Source: Diaphorobacter sp. HDW4A (GTDB lineage: Bacteria > Pseudomonadota > Gammaproteobacteria > Burkholderiales > Burkholderiaceae_C). From it: a stretch of DNA of 64,000 nucleotides. Positions 44,788-53,454 of this stretch are shown one piece after another. The position numbers were made by a program, and so were the translations under genes. The notes under the pieces were generated by a model. It worked only from the letters and a program-made list of their open reading frames with translations, was not told the DNA's origin and ran no database searches. The stretch covers positions 6,214,501 to 6,278,500 of the forward strand of contig NZ_CP049910.1 of NCBI RefSeq assembly GCF_011305995.1, written 5' to 3'. Positions within the stretch are counted from its first letter, which is position 1. Every line of letters begins with the position of its first letter.

Positions 44788-45362
44788 GCAGCACTGCTTC
44801 TTCGTCATCTTCATCTTCTCCGAGCTCAACCTCCACGACGACCGCCAATGGCGGTCATCTCACATTGGACGCCGAGGCGCTGTATCGCGAACTGCTGCGC
44901 GGCGTGCGCAGCATGCGTGGCACGAACACCTATCTGGCGGGCGTCGCCTCGGGCGGCATGTGGCTGGCGCAGCGCCTGCAGAAGGATCTGGGTCTCGACG
45001 GCGAGGCAGGTGTGCTGTCCTCGTCGTTGCACCGCGATGATTTCGCAAGCCGTGGTCTTGCGTCGAGCACCAGCTCGGTTCTGCCTTTCGATGTGAACGG
45101 CGCCGACATCATCCTGCTCGACGATGTGCTCTACACCGGCCGCACCGTGCGTGCGGTGATCAACGAACTCTATGACTACGGTCGTCCCGCCTGCGTGCGT
45201 CTGGCGGTGCTGGTCGATCGTGGTGGCCGCGAGCTGCCCATCGAAGCCGGCTTTGCGGCGGCGCGCGTGGCGCTGCCTGCCAACCAATCGCTGTCGCTTG
45301 CGCGCGCGCAGGACAGTGGTGCATTTTCTTTCGAAGTCCAAGTCAAAGACAAAGAGGTCTGA
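44784..45362 (+). CDS. pyrR: PyrR-like phosphoribosyltransferase
   Basis: This 192-aa protein has the PRPP-binding signature [16 protein letters not shown] (about residues 110-125) and the [14 protein letters not shown] segment. PyrR proteins are uracil phosphoribosyltransferases; in Gram-positives they also regulate pyr mRNA. In betaproteobacteria the RNA-binding role is uncertain. The first 22 residues form an unusual Ser/Thr tract ([17 protein letters not shown]) not part of the fold. It overlaps yqgF by four bases and ends two bases before pyrB. Confidence 0.88.
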   Translation: MSSTASSSSSSSPSSTSTTTANGGHLTLDAEALYRELLRGVRSMRGTNTYLAGVASGGMWLAQRLQKDLGLDGEAGVLSSSLHRDDFASRGLASSTSSVLPFDVNGADIILLDDVLYTGRTVRAVINELYDYGRPACVRLAVLVDRGGRELPIEAGFAAARVALPANQSLSLARAQDSGAFSFEVQVKDKEV

Positions 45363-45364
45363 CG

Positions 45365-46327
45365 GTGCTTTACAAGCGCAATCCCCAACTCAACAAGAAC
45401 GGTGAACTGATTCACCTGCTCTCCACCGAAGGTCTGCCCAAGGACATCATCACGCATATCCTGGACACGGCCTCCAACTTCGTGAGCGTTAACGACCGCG
45501 AAGTCAAGAAGGTGCCGCTGTTGCGCGGCAAGAGCGTGTTCAATCTGTTCTTCGAGAACTCCACGCGCACGCGCACCACGTTCGAGATCGCCGCCAAGCG
45601 GCTGTCGGCGGACGTGTTCAATCTCGACATCGCGCGCAGCTCGGCGAGCAAAGGCGAGTCGCTGCTCGACACCATCGCCAACCTGTCCGCGATGGCGGCC
45701 GACATCTTCGTCGTGCGCCACAGCGAGTCGGGCGCGCCGTACCTGATCGCGCAGCATGTCGCGCCGCATGTGCATGTGGTGAATGCTGGTGACGGCCGTC
45801 ACGCACACCCCACGCAGGGTCTGCTCGACATGTACACGATCCGTCACTACAAGAAGGATTTTTCCAACCTCACCGTGGCCATCGTCGGCGACGTGCTGCA
45901 CTCGCGCGTGGCGCGCTCGGACATCCATGCGCTCACCACGCTCGGTGCGGCCGAGGTGCGTGTGGTGGGCCCGCGCACGCTGGTGCCTGCGGATCTGGCG
46001 CAGATGGGGGTGAAGGTTTTCAACAACCTCGAAGATGGCATCCGCGACTGCGATGTGGTGATCATGCTGCGTCTGCAGAACGAGCGCATGAGCGGCGCGC
46101 TGCTGCCCTCAAGCCAGGAGTATTTCAAGAGCTTCGGCCTCACGCCTGAGAAGCTGCGACTGGCCAAGCCCGACGCCATCGTGATGCACCCGGGTCCGAT
46201 CAACCGCGGCGTGGAGATCGACTCTGCCGTGGTGGACGGTCCGCAGGCGGTGATCCTGCCGCAGGTGACCTTCGGCATTGCGGTGCGCATGGCGGTGATG
46301 TCCATCGTCGCGGGCAACGAGGCGTGA
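45365..46327 (+). CDS. pyrB: Aspartate carbamoyltransferase catalytic subunit
   Basis: PyrB (320 aa) forms carbamoyl-aspartate, the first committed step of pyrimidine synthesis. Motifs are [18 protein letters not shown] (carbamoyl-phosphate loop, about residues 58-75), [12 protein letters not shown] (the conserved loop), [12 protein letters not shown] and [10 protein letters not shown]. Start GTG 45365 is two bases after pyrR. The next gene encodes a dihydroorotase-like protein without metal ligands, as in Pseudomonas, where such a protein holds PyrB in a large complex. Confidence 0.96.
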   Translation: MLYKRNPQLNKNGELIHLLSTEGLPKDIITHILDTASNFVSVNDREVKKVPLLRGKSVFNLFFENSTRTRTTFEIAAKRLSADVFNLDIARSSASKGESLLDTIANLSAMAADIFVVRHSESGAPYLIAQHVAPHVHVVNAGDGRHAHPTQGLLDMYTIRHYKKDFSNLTVAIVGDVLHSRVARSDIHALTTLGAAEVRVVGPRTLVPADLAQMGVKVFNNLEDGIRDCDVVIMLRLQNERMSGALLPSSQEYFKSFGLTPEKLRLAKPDAIVMHPGPINRGVEIDSAVVDGPQAVILPQVTFGIAVRMAVMSIVAGNEA

Positions 46328-46355
46328 CGGCGGGCGAGAAGGGCAAGAGAACATC

Positions 46356-47651
46356 ATGAAGCTACTCATTCAAAACGGCCGCGTCATCGACCCGGCAAGT
46401 GGTCTCGACAAGGTCTGCAACATCGCGATGGCGGCGGGCCGCATCATTGCGATCGACCGCGAACCCAAGGACTTCACGCCAAGCCGCGTGATCGACGCCA
46501 AAGGTTGCTATGTGCTCCCCGGTCTGGTCGATCTCGCAGCGCGCCTGCGCGAGCCTGGCCATGAGCATGAAGGCATGCTCGAGTCCGAAATGGGCGCGGC
46601 CGTCGCGGGTGGCGTGACGAGTCTCGTCTGCCCACCGGACACCGACCCTGTGCTCGACGAGCCAGGCCTGGTCGAGATGCTCAAGTTCCGCGCGGAAAAG
46701 CTGCATCAGGCACGCCTGTTCCCGCTCGGCGCGCTGACGCGTGGCCTCCGGGGCGAAGAGCTCACCGAGATGGCCGAGCTCACCGAATCCGGCTGCGTCG
46801 GCTTCAGTCAGGCCGACTCGGCGCTCAAGAGCACGCAGGTGCTGCAGCGCGCGCTGCAATACGCCGCTACCTTTGGCCATACCGTGTGGCTGCGTCCGCA
46901 GGAGCTTTATCTCGGCGGTGGTGTGGCGGCCAGTGGCCCGCTCGCGACGCGTCTGGGTCTCTCCGGCATCCCGGTGGCGGCCGAAACGATTGCGCTGCAC
47001 ACGATTTTCGAACTGCTTAAGTCCACCGGCGCACGCGTGCATCTGTGTCGCATCTCCAGCGCTGCGGGCGTCGAGTTGGTGCGTCAGGCCAAGGCCGATG
47101 GCCTGCAGGTGACCTGCGACGTGAGCATCAATTCGCTTTCCTTCACCGACACCGACATTGGCTACTTTGACAGCAGCGCGCGCCTCACGCCGCCGCTGCG
47201 CCAGCAGCGCGACCGCGATGCGCTGCGTGCCGCGCTGGCCGATGGTACGGTCGATGCGCTGGTCTCCGACCACACGCCCGTAGATGAAGATGCCAAGGTG
47301 TTGCCATTCGCCGAAGCCGAACCCGGCGCGACTGGCGTTGAGTTGCTGCTGTCCGCTGCGATCAAGTGGTCGCAGGATGCCAACGTGCCGCTGATGCGTG
47401 CGCTCGGCGTGATCACCCACGAACCTGCGCGCGTGCTCGGCGGATCGCTTGGCACGCTGCAGGCCAGCGTGGGCCGCATCGTCGAAGGTGGCGTTGCCGA
47501 CCTGTGCGTGGTCGACCCGGCCGTATCGTGGGTGGTGGAGCCGCAGGCGTTGCGCAGTCAGGGCAAGCACACACCATTCTCGGGCTATGAGCTGCCCGCG
47601 CGCGTGAAATGCACGCTGGTTGGCGGTCAAATCGCTTTCGAGCGCGCTTGA
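46356..47651 (+). CDS. pyrX: Dihydroorotase-like protein without the catalytic His pair (PyrC'/PyrX type)
   Basis: This 431-aa amidohydrolase-fold protein resembles class I dihydroorotase (LIQNGRVIDPASGLD; YVLPGLVDL; LREPGHEHEG; SDHTPVDEDAK). Where active enzymes have Asp-x-His-x-His before LREPG, it reads DLAARLREPG, so both metal-binding His are missing. The downstream His-containing strands are altered too. It is therefore almost certainly not a dihydroorotase. In Pseudomonas the inactive PyrC' is needed to assemble active PyrB; the gene order here supports the same role. A true dihydroorotase must be elsewhere in the genome. Confidence 0.9.
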   Translation: MKLLIQNGRVIDPASGLDKVCNIAMAAGRIIAIDREPKDFTPSRVIDAKGCYVLPGLVDLAARLREPGHEHEGMLESEMGAAVAGGVTSLVCPPDTDPVLDEPGLVEMLKFRAEKLHQARLFPLGALTRGLRGEELTEMAELTESGCVGFSQADSALKSTQVLQRALQYAATFGHTVWLRPQELYLGGGVAASGPLATRLGLSGIPVAAETIALHTIFELLKSTGARVHLCRISSAAGVELVRQAKADGLQVTCDVSINSLSFTDTDIGYFDSSARLTPPLRQQRDRDALRAALADGTVDALVSDHTPVDEDAKVLPFAEAEPGATGVELLLSAAIKWSQDANVPLMRALGVITHEPARVLGGSLGTLQASVGRIVEGGVADLCVVDPAVSWVVEPQALRSQGKHTPFSGYELPARVKCTLVGGQIAFERA

Positions 47652-47712
47652 GTCGCACACGGCGTATCGATATCAGCACGAACAGCAACCACAGCAACAA
47701 GGCGATCCACCG

Positions 47713-48453
47713 ATGATGAGATGGGCGTTGGCCATCTGGCGGTGTCTGCGAATGGCATGTCATGCACTGCATGGCGTGCTGGTCGTGCTGTTGCGCTTTC
47801 CGCGCCTCACGCCCGAGCAGCAGCAGGCGCGGGTGCAGGCGTGGGCGCTGCAGATGCTGGCATGCGCCGGCATCACGCTCGAGGTGCGCGGCGAGCCCGT
47901 GCTGCGTGGCCCGGTGCTGATGGTGGCAAATCATCTGTCGTGGCTTGATATTCCCGTGCTGCATGCGGCGCGCTACTGCCGCTTCATCTCCAAGTCCGAT
48001 GTGCGCGACTGGCCCATCGTCGGCACGCTCGCCACGGCCGGAGGAACGCTGTACATCGAACGCGCATCGCGCCGCGACGCGCTGCGCATGGTGCAGAGCA
48101 TGCAAGAGGCGCTGGAGCAGCGCGAGGTGTTGGCCGTGTTTCCTGAGGGCACTACCGGTGATGGCCGTGAGCTGCTGCCGTTCCACGCGAATCTTCTGCA
48201 GGCTGCCATCGCCGCGCAGGCCCCTGTGCAGCCCGTCGGCATCCGCTTTGTCGACAAGAAGAGCGGCGATGTCAGCTATGCCCCCAGCTACATTGGCGAC
48301 GAGACCTTGCTCGGCTCCATCTGGCGCACGCTCGCTGCGCCGCCGCTGGTAGCCGTGGTGCACTATGGCGCGCTGGAAAGTGCTGAGGGACAGGACCGTC
48401 GCACCTTGAGTCAGTATCTGCACGCTCGCGTGGACGAGTTGCGCAAGAACTGA
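47713..48453 (+). CDS. plsC: 1-acyl-sn-glycerol-3-phosphate acyltransferase (PlsC family)
   Basis: This 246-aa membrane-associated acyltransferase makes phosphatidic acid from lysophosphatidic acid. It has an N-terminal hydrophobic helix, the catalytic NHLSWLD (about residues 76-82), the second block TAGGTLYIERASRRDA, and FPEGTTGDG (near 141) for glycerol-phosphate binding. ATG 47713 is used, shortly after AAGG; the frame is open from 47620 but those codons overlap the pyrC-like gene. It is one of several possible PlsC homologues; acyl specificity is unknown. Confidence 0.88.
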   Translation: MMRWALAIWRCLRMACHALHGVLVVLLRFPRLTPEQQQARVQAWALQMLACAGITLEVRGEPVLRGPVLMVANHLSWLDIPVLHAARYCRFISKSDVRDWPIVGTLATAGGTLYIERASRRDALRMVQSMQEALEQREVLAVFPEGTTGDGRELLPFHANLLQAAIAAQAPVQPVGIRFVDKKSGDVSYAPSYIGDETLLGSIWRTLAAPPLVAVVHYGALESAEGQDRRTLSQYLHARVDELRKN

Positions 48454-48472
48454 TGGATTCCCGTTTCTGGTC

Positions 48473-48874
48473 ATGCGTACACTCGTCCGCATGACCAACA
48501 AGCTCCCGCCGTTCTCTCCCAACTCCTTCACGATCTACCACAACGCCCGCTGCAGCAATTCGCGCGGTGCGCTCGCCATCTTGCGCGAACATGGCATTGA
48601 ACCGCAGATCATCGACTACATTGCCGAGCCGCTTTCCGTGGAGCAACTTGAGACGCTGATCCAGAAACTGGGCATGCCGGTGCGCGATGTGATGCGTGCC
48701 AAGGAAGACATCTACAAAACTTTGAAACTGGATACCGAAACGGTGACGGATGCACAGCTTCTGGAGGCGATCGTCGCGCATCCCGTGCTGCTCAATCGCC
48801 CCATCGTGGTGCATGGGCAGCGCGCGCTCCTCTGCAGGCCGCCAGAGCAAGTTTTGCAGTTTTTGACAAATTGA
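48473..48874 (+). CDS. arsC: ArsC-family arsenate reductase-like protein
   Basis: This 133-aa thioredoxin-fold protein has the ArsC active site NARCSNSRGA with its nucleophilic Cys near residue 27. The arsenate-binding Arg region follows (QKLGMPVRDVMRAKE, then HPVLLNRPIVVHGQRALLCRPPE). It would reduce arsenate with glutathione and glutaredoxin. No ars operon neighbours are present, so a housekeeping role such as the Spx-like or YffB-like proteins is possible. Start ATG 48473 or ATG 48491; the choice does not affect the fold. Confidence 0.85.
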   Translation: MRTLVRMTNKLPPFSPNSFTIYHNARCSNSRGALAILREHGIEPQIIDYIAEPLSVEQLETLIQKLGMPVRDVMRAKEDIYKTLKLDTETVTDAQLLEAIVAHPVLLNRPIVVHGQRALLCRPPEQVLQFLTN

Positions 48875-48970
48875 TACGGTGCACTCAATGCGTGAACAAT
48901 AGTGATAACCCTATGTTTTAGTGCGGCGTCGTGAGCGATGACGCAGGAGATATTTCAGGATTCAATACAA

Positions 48971-49039
48971 TTATGTGAATAAAGTTACCCGTATTAACAT
49001 AATTTGAGACAAAGGTCTCGTGATGGGAAGGCGCATCAC
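48971..49039 (+). promoter_or_regulatory. Leader region with three inverted repeats before the ABC-phosphatase gene
   Basis: The region is AT-rich. TTATGT (48971-48976) and ACATAA (48997-49002) form a spaced palindrome. GAGAC-AAAG-GTCTC (49006-49019) and GTGATG-N8-CATCAC (49020-49039) are adjacent perfect hairpins. It may hold a promoter with an operator or a structured 5' leader. Confidence 0.4.
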
Positions 49040-49114
49040 GTGGCATTGCTAGATGGCTTCGCTACAAACCGAATGCGATCAGACCTTGTGGCGAACAACA
49101 CACCTGGAACAAGA

Positions 49115-50524
49115 ATGCAAAGCAACGACTGCTTGGTGGTCACGGAATTTGGCGCGGCATTTGGTGCCAAAGTCGTTCTGGCGGATGTGGAATTCACCCT
49201 TGCCAGAAGCACCATCACTGCGCTGATGGGGCCTTCCGGTTCCGGCAAGTCCACCATCCTGCATTCACTGGCGGGCACCTATGCCGGCCATCCCCGCTAC
49301 CGTTCGTGGGGTCAGGTGCAGTATCTGGAGCATCCTCTTGCTGACGACAACCGCCCGCAGCTTGTGCAGCAGCATGTGCGCGTAGTTGCGGGCTCCGTGC
49401 AGGACGCGCTCGTCGAACATGTGCGCGAACAGCTCAGCCTCTCACCTGCAGCGCTGCACCAATGGTGCGTGGACTACCTGCGCGAAGCGGGCTTTCCTGA
49501 TCTGGAGTCGCTGCTGGACAAGCCGTTCACCGAGCTGACCGATGTGCAGATGCGCGCGGTCGCCATTCTGCGCGAGGCCGCGCCGCAACCGGCCCTGCTG
49601 CTGATCGATGAACCCACCGCCGAACTCGATGAGTACGATGCCTTCCTGCTCGTGGACCTGATGCGCCAGTTGGCTCGCAAGATGTCGCTGCTGGTGGTCA
49701 CGCACAACCAGAAGCAGGCAAGGCGCCTCGCGCACCGCGTGATTCTGGTGGCTGGTGGTCGCATTCAGGAGACACGCAGCGCCGAGGATTTCTTCAACGC
49801 TCCGATCACTGAAGCGGGTGCGCAATTCATCCGCACCGGCAATTGCGCCGTAGCCTCGCTGGACGCTGACCCGCTGACGCTGGCCGAAGGCGTTCCCGCA
49901 CCGGCACCGCTGCCCATCGAAGCACTTGCGGGTCGGTCTCGCAGCCATGCGTCTGAAGTCGAAGTCGCCTCGATGAAGGCCATCTCATTGACCGGTGACT
50001 TGCCCACTTTGAACGGATCAACGCAGATCGCTCCAGCGGCTATGGCCTCATCGAGTGGCCCCACTGGATTTCTCTGGGTAGTTCCGGGAACGCTCGCGGG
50101 CGCCGCGATGCCCGGTATCGTGGATGACATGGACCACGATCTCGCGCTGCTCAAGCGCGTCGGCATCACCACGCTCATCACGCTGACGGAGCGCGACATC
50201 GATCAGGAAGCGCTCGCACGCCACCAGCTCAAGAACGTGCACCTGCCGGTGTACGACCGCGAGGCGCCGAGCCTTGGGCAGATCCAGATGCTGCTCAAGC
50301 GCATGGAGATTCTGGTGGGCCGTGGCGAGGTGCTTGCTGTGCATTGCCTCGGCGGCCTCGGCCGTACGGGCACCGTGCTCACCGCATGGCTGATCCGCGA
50401 AGGATTGACAGCTCAGGAGGCCTTGCGCCGCGTGCGCCTGCTCGATCCTCGGTATGTGCAAAGCGCCGAGCAGGAGGCGTTCTTGCAGCAATACGAAGAG
50501 CTGATTCTGCAAAAAATCATTTGA
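49115..50524 (+). CDS. Fusion of an ABC-type ATPase and a dual-specificity (Cys-based) protein phosphatase
   Basis: This 469-aa protein joins two domains rarely seen together. Residues 1-220 are an ABC ATPase with Walker A GPSGSGKST (39-47), Walker B LLLIDEPTAELDE (Asp165, Glu166) and the switch His197 in VVTHNQ. The usual LSGGQ signature is replaced by LTDVQ. Residues 221-310 are a Pro/Ala-rich linker. Residues 315-469 are a phosphatase of the dual-specificity type, with HCLGGLGRTGT (His410, nucleophile Cys411, Arg417) and a candidate acid Asp in VYDREAP. No membrane segments or permease gene are nearby, so it is unlikely to be a transporter. A roadblock-like gene follows after 29 bases. ATG 49115 is chosen because the ABC fold begins there. 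Confidence 0.85.
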   Translation: MQSNDCLVVTEFGAAFGAKVVLADVEFTLARSTITALMGPSGSGKSTILHSLAGTYAGHPRYRSWGQVQYLEHPLADDNRPQLVQQHVRVVAGSVQDALVEHVREQLSLSPAALHQWCVDYLREAGFPDLESLLDKPFTELTDVQMRAVAILREAAPQPALLLIDEPTAELDEYDAFLLVDLMRQLARKMSLLVVTHNQKQARRLAHRVILVAGGRIQETRSAEDFFNAPITEAGAQFIRTGNCAVASLDADPLTLAEGVPAPAPLPIEALAGRSRSHASEVEVASMKAISLTGDLPTLNGSTQIAPAAMASSSGPTGFLWVVPGTLAGAAMPGIVDDMDHDLALLKRVGITTLITLTERDIDQEALARHQLKNVHLPVYDREAPSLGQIQMLLKRMEILVGRGEVLAVHCLGGLGRTGTVLTAWLIREGLTAQEALRRVRLLDPRYVQSAEQEAFLQQYEELILQKII

Positions 50525-50553
50525 ATTCAATTTCTGAAAATCGGAGTTTTGGT

Positions 50554-50958
50554 ATGAGTTTTGACGACGCTTTGAACAAGGCGGCCGCGTCCGTGCCTGA
50601 GTGCGTGGCTGCCGGGTATGTGGACGTGGCATCTGGCATGCTGCTGTCGCTGAAGACGGTGGATTCGCATCCACGCCAGGTCATTGACCTGCTTGCCGCC
50701 GCCACCGCTGACATGTTCAACGGCCCCAACGTGAGCACCATCGAACGCATGTTCAAAAAGGCCCGTGGTCTGCAGGACGATGGCTATCACTACTTTCAGG
50801 AAATCATCGTGAACAGCGAAAATCTGATCCACGTGTTCCTGCGCGGCAAGATCAATCCTGAATATGTCGCTGTGTTCGTCTGCCGCAAGACTGCCAACCT
50901 CGGCATGGCTCTGACCAAGGCGCGTCTGGCGATGCCAGCACTGGAAGCGGCGTTCTGA
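50554..50958 (+). CDS. Small roadblock/LC7-like protein
   Basis: This 134-aa protein alternates helices and strands in the manner of the roadblock/LC7 fold: LNKAAASVPECVAAGYVDVASGMLL (helix then strands, about residues 7-31), a long helix around IDLLAAATADMF, and strands EIIVNSENLIHVFLRG and YVAVFVCRK before a closing helix. Roadblock proteins in bacteria dimerise and often regulate small GTPases or other NTPases. Its position 29 bases behind the ABC-phosphatase gene, with CGGAG ahead of the start, suggests one operon and a shared pathway. The fold call is by eye and moderate in certainty. Confidence 0.7.
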   Translation: MSFDDALNKAAASVPECVAAGYVDVASGMLLSLKTVDSHPRQVIDLLAAATADMFNGPNVSTIERMFKKARGLQDDGYHYFQEIIVNSENLIHVFLRGKINPEYVAVFVCRKTANLGMALTKARLAMPALEAAF

Positions 50959-50993
50959 TGGCCTGATGCCACACCTCGCCATTGAAAACAAGA

Positions 50994-51023
50994 AAGGGGC
51001 TTCCGCAAGGAGGTCTTTTTTTT
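50994..51023 (+). terminator. Probable terminator after the roadblock-like gene
   Basis: AAGGGGCTTCC pairs with GGAGGTCTTT, partly by G-T pairs, around GCAA, followed by a long T run. Confidence 0.6.
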
Positions 51024-51164
51024 GACTGGATGTCTCCGCATTCAAATCATGGAGCGACGCTGCGCGCTCAAAAAGGCATCCTAAGTCAGGCTTAAGTATC
51101 AGTCTTCAAACTTGCTTTCCATGGAACTCCGGTAGAGGTCCGAGTAGAGGAAAGGTTGCTTGAG

Positions 51165-52700
51165 ATGAACACGATTCTGAAGACTCCACGTGGGCTGGTC
51201 GCGGCGCTGTTGGCCGCAGGTGTGATCGGCGGTGCGGGCGCAGGCCTCGCCACTGCGCATTTCGCGGGTGCGCAGCAGTCGAGGACAACAACGGCGACAG
51301 CCATGGCTGCTGTGCCAGCGGGCGTGCCGAGCACCGCAACGCTGCCCAGCTTTGCGCAGATCACCAGTCAGTATGGTCCGGCGGTGGTCAACATCAGCGT
51401 GAGCGGAACGCGCCATGCGGGAGCGGGCGACGATGGTGACGATGAGGAGACACCCGCTGCGGCGCAGCGTCAGCAAGGGATCGATCCCAACGATCCGTTC
51501 TATCAGTTCTTCCGTCAGTTCGGCCTGCCAGCTCCGGGCATGCAGCAGCGGCAGGCTCCGCGCGATGTGCCGGTGCGTGGCGAGGGATCGGGCTTCATCG
51601 TGAGCGCCGATGGCGTGGTGCTGACCAATGCGCATGTGGTCAAGGATGCAGATACCGTGACAGTGAAGCTCACGGATCGTCGCGAGTTCAAGGCCAAGGT
51701 GTTGGGTGCCGATCCCAAGACCGATGTGGCGGTGCTCAAGATCGACGCCAAGGATCTGCCGACAGTGAAGCTTGGTGACACCAAGGCGATGAACGTGGGC
51801 GACTGGGTGCTGGCGATCGGCTCGCCCTTTGGTTTTGAAAACAGTGTGACGGCGGGCGTGGTGAGTGCCAAGGGGCGCTCGCTGCCAGACGACAGTGCGG
51901 TGCCCTTCATCCAGACCGACGTGGCGGTGAACCCCGGCAACTCGGGCGGACCGCTGTTCAACGCGCGTGGCGAGGTGGTGGGCATCAACTCGCAGATATA
52001 CAGCCGTTCAGGTGGTTACCAAGGGCTGTCGTTTGCGATTCCCATCGAAGTAGCGTCGAAGGTGCAGCAGCAGATCGTCGCCACCGGCAAGGTCGAGCAT
52101 GCCAAGCTCGGCGTGGCGGTGCAGGAGGTGAACCAGACGTTGGCCGATTCGTTCGGCCTCGACAGGCCCGAGGGCGCGTTGGTCTCCAACGTCGAGAAGG
52201 GCGGTCCGGCAGACAAGGCGGGGCTCCAATCCGGCGATGTGATCCGCAGCGTCAACGGCCAGAAGATCGTGGCCTCGGGCGATCTGCCAGCGGTTGTCGG
52301 CATGGCTACGCCAGGTACGAAGATCGACATGGAGATATGGCGTCAGGGCAAGCGAGAGCAGCTTTCTGCCACTCTGGGTAATGCCAGCGACAAGATCAGT
52401 AAGGTGGCCAGCAACGGCAATGACAAGGCATCGCGCGGCAAACTCGGCGTGTCGCTGCGGCCGCTGCAGCCCGATGAGCGCAAACAGGCGGGTGTGGACG
52501 CAGGGCTATTGATCGAGCAGGCGCAAGGCCCTGCTGCAAAGGCCGGAATTCAACCCGGCGACGTGCTGCTGGCCGTCAACGGAACGCCCGCCAAGGATGT
52601 GGAGCAAGTCCGCGAGGCCATCGCCAAGGCGGGCAAGTCGGTGGCGCTGCTGGTGCAGCGCGACGGATCGCGCATCTTTGTACCGGTGCAGTTAGGATAA
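51165..52700 (+). CDS. degP: Do/DegQ-like periplasmic serine endoprotease with two PDZ domains
   Basis: This 511-aa protease has an N-terminal signal or anchor helix (about residues 10-35) and a trypsin-like domain with the full triad: His157 in TNAHVV, Asp187 in KTDVAVL and Ser260 in NPGNSGGP. Two C-terminal PDZ domains follow (GALVSNVEKGGPADKAGLQSGD near 335; GLLIEQAQGPAAKAGIQPGD near 450). It should degrade or refold damaged envelope proteins. ATG 51165 lies after AGGAAAGG; a TTG three codons upstream is possible. The next genes are a two-component system, as is often seen with mucD or degP in betaproteobacteria. Confidence 0.94.
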   Translation: MNTILKTPRGLVAALLAAGVIGGAGAGLATAHFAGAQQSRTTTATAMAAVPAGVPSTATLPSFAQITSQYGPAVVNISVSGTRHAGAGDDGDDEETPAAAQRQQGIDPNDPFYQFFRQFGLPAPGMQQRQAPRDVPVRGEGSGFIVSADGVVLTNAHVVKDADTVTVKLTDRREFKAKVLGADPKTDVAVLKIDAKDLPTVKLGDTKAMNVGDWVLAIGSPFGFENSVTAGVVSAKGRSLPDDSAVPFIQTDVAVNPGNSGGPLFNARGEVVGINSQIYSRSGGYQGLSFAIPIEVASKVQQQIVATGKVEHAKLGVAVQEVNQTLADSFGLDRPEGALVSNVEKGGPADKAGLQSGDVIRSVNGQKIVASGDLPAVVGMATPGTKIDMEIWRQGKREQLSATLGNASDKISKVASNGNDKASRGKLGVSLRPLQPDERKQAGVDAGLLIEQAQGPAAKAGIQPGDVLLAVNGTPAKDVEQVREAIAKAGKSVALLVQRDGSRIFVPVQLG

Positions 52701-52794
52701 GCAGCACTGCCGCGCTTTGAAACCGGGGCCCCGCAGTCATCGAACTCGGGGCCTTTGTTTCGCTTTTTCTGTTTGAAAGACAAGCCACCACACC

Positions 52795-53454
52795 ATGCGC
52801 CTGCTGCTCGTAGAAGACGACACCATGATCGGGGAGGCCGTGCAGGATCTCCTGCGCGCCGAGCACTATGCGGTCGATTGGGTGCGCAATGCGGATGCGG
52901 CCGACACGGCGCTGCACACCCAGAGCTACGATTTGGTGTTGCTCGACCTCGGTCTGCCGGGGCGCGATGGTTTGTCTGTGCTGCGTGGCATGCGCACGCG
53001 TCGGGACCGCACGCCGGTGTTGATTGCCACGGCTCGGGATGCCGTCGTGCAGCGCGTGGAGGGGCTCGATGCAGGGGCGGACGACTATCTGCTCAAACCC
53101 TATGACATGGACGAGCTGCTCGCCCGCATACGTGCGCTCACGCGGCGCGCTGCGGGCCGTGCCGAGCCGAGCTACGAATACGAAGGGGTGAAAATCACTC
53201 CCGCCACGCGCGAGGCGACGGTGAGCGGGCAGCCGGTAATCCTGTCTGCGCGTGAATGGGCAGTGCTGGAATCGCTGCTCGCGCGCCCCGGGGCCGTGTT
53301 TTCGCGCCAGCAGCTGGAAGACAAACTCTACGGCTGGGGCGATGAGGTGAGCAGCAACGCGGTGGAGGTCTACATCCATGGTCTGCGCAAGAAGCTCGGG
53401 GCTGGTCTGATCATCAACGTACGCGGAGTCGGCTACATGGTGCCGAAATCATGA
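52795..53454 (+). CDS. OmpR-family response regulator (QseB/PmrA-like)
   Basis: This 219-aa regulator has a receiver domain (LLVEDDTMIGEAV; phospho-Asp in LVLLDLGLPGRDG near residue 51; LKPYDMDELLARI) and a winged-helix DNA-binding domain ending in SSNAVEVYIHGLRKKLG and VRGVGYMV. It resembles QseB/PmrA/TctD regulators. Its final four bases overlap the sensor kinase gene. The signal and targets are unknown; the neighbouring envelope protease and cardiolipin-synthase-like genes hint at an envelope role. Confidence 0.93.
   Translation: MRLLLVEDDTMIGEAVQDLLRAEHYAVDWVRNADAADTALHTQSYDLVLLDLGLPGRDGLSVLRGMRTRRDRTPVLIATARDAVVQRVEGLDAGADDYLLKPYDMDELLARIRALTRRAAGRAEPSYEYEGVKITPATREATVSGQPVILSAREWAVLESLLARPGAVFSRQQLEDKLYGWGDEVSSNAVEVYIHGLRKKLGAGLIINVRGVGYMVPKS

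Noticed and set aside
51123..51150. Possible sigma-E type promoter (GGAACT) before the Do-family protease
   Set aside because: The -35 half fits, but no TCTGA-like -10 element occurs at the right distance.
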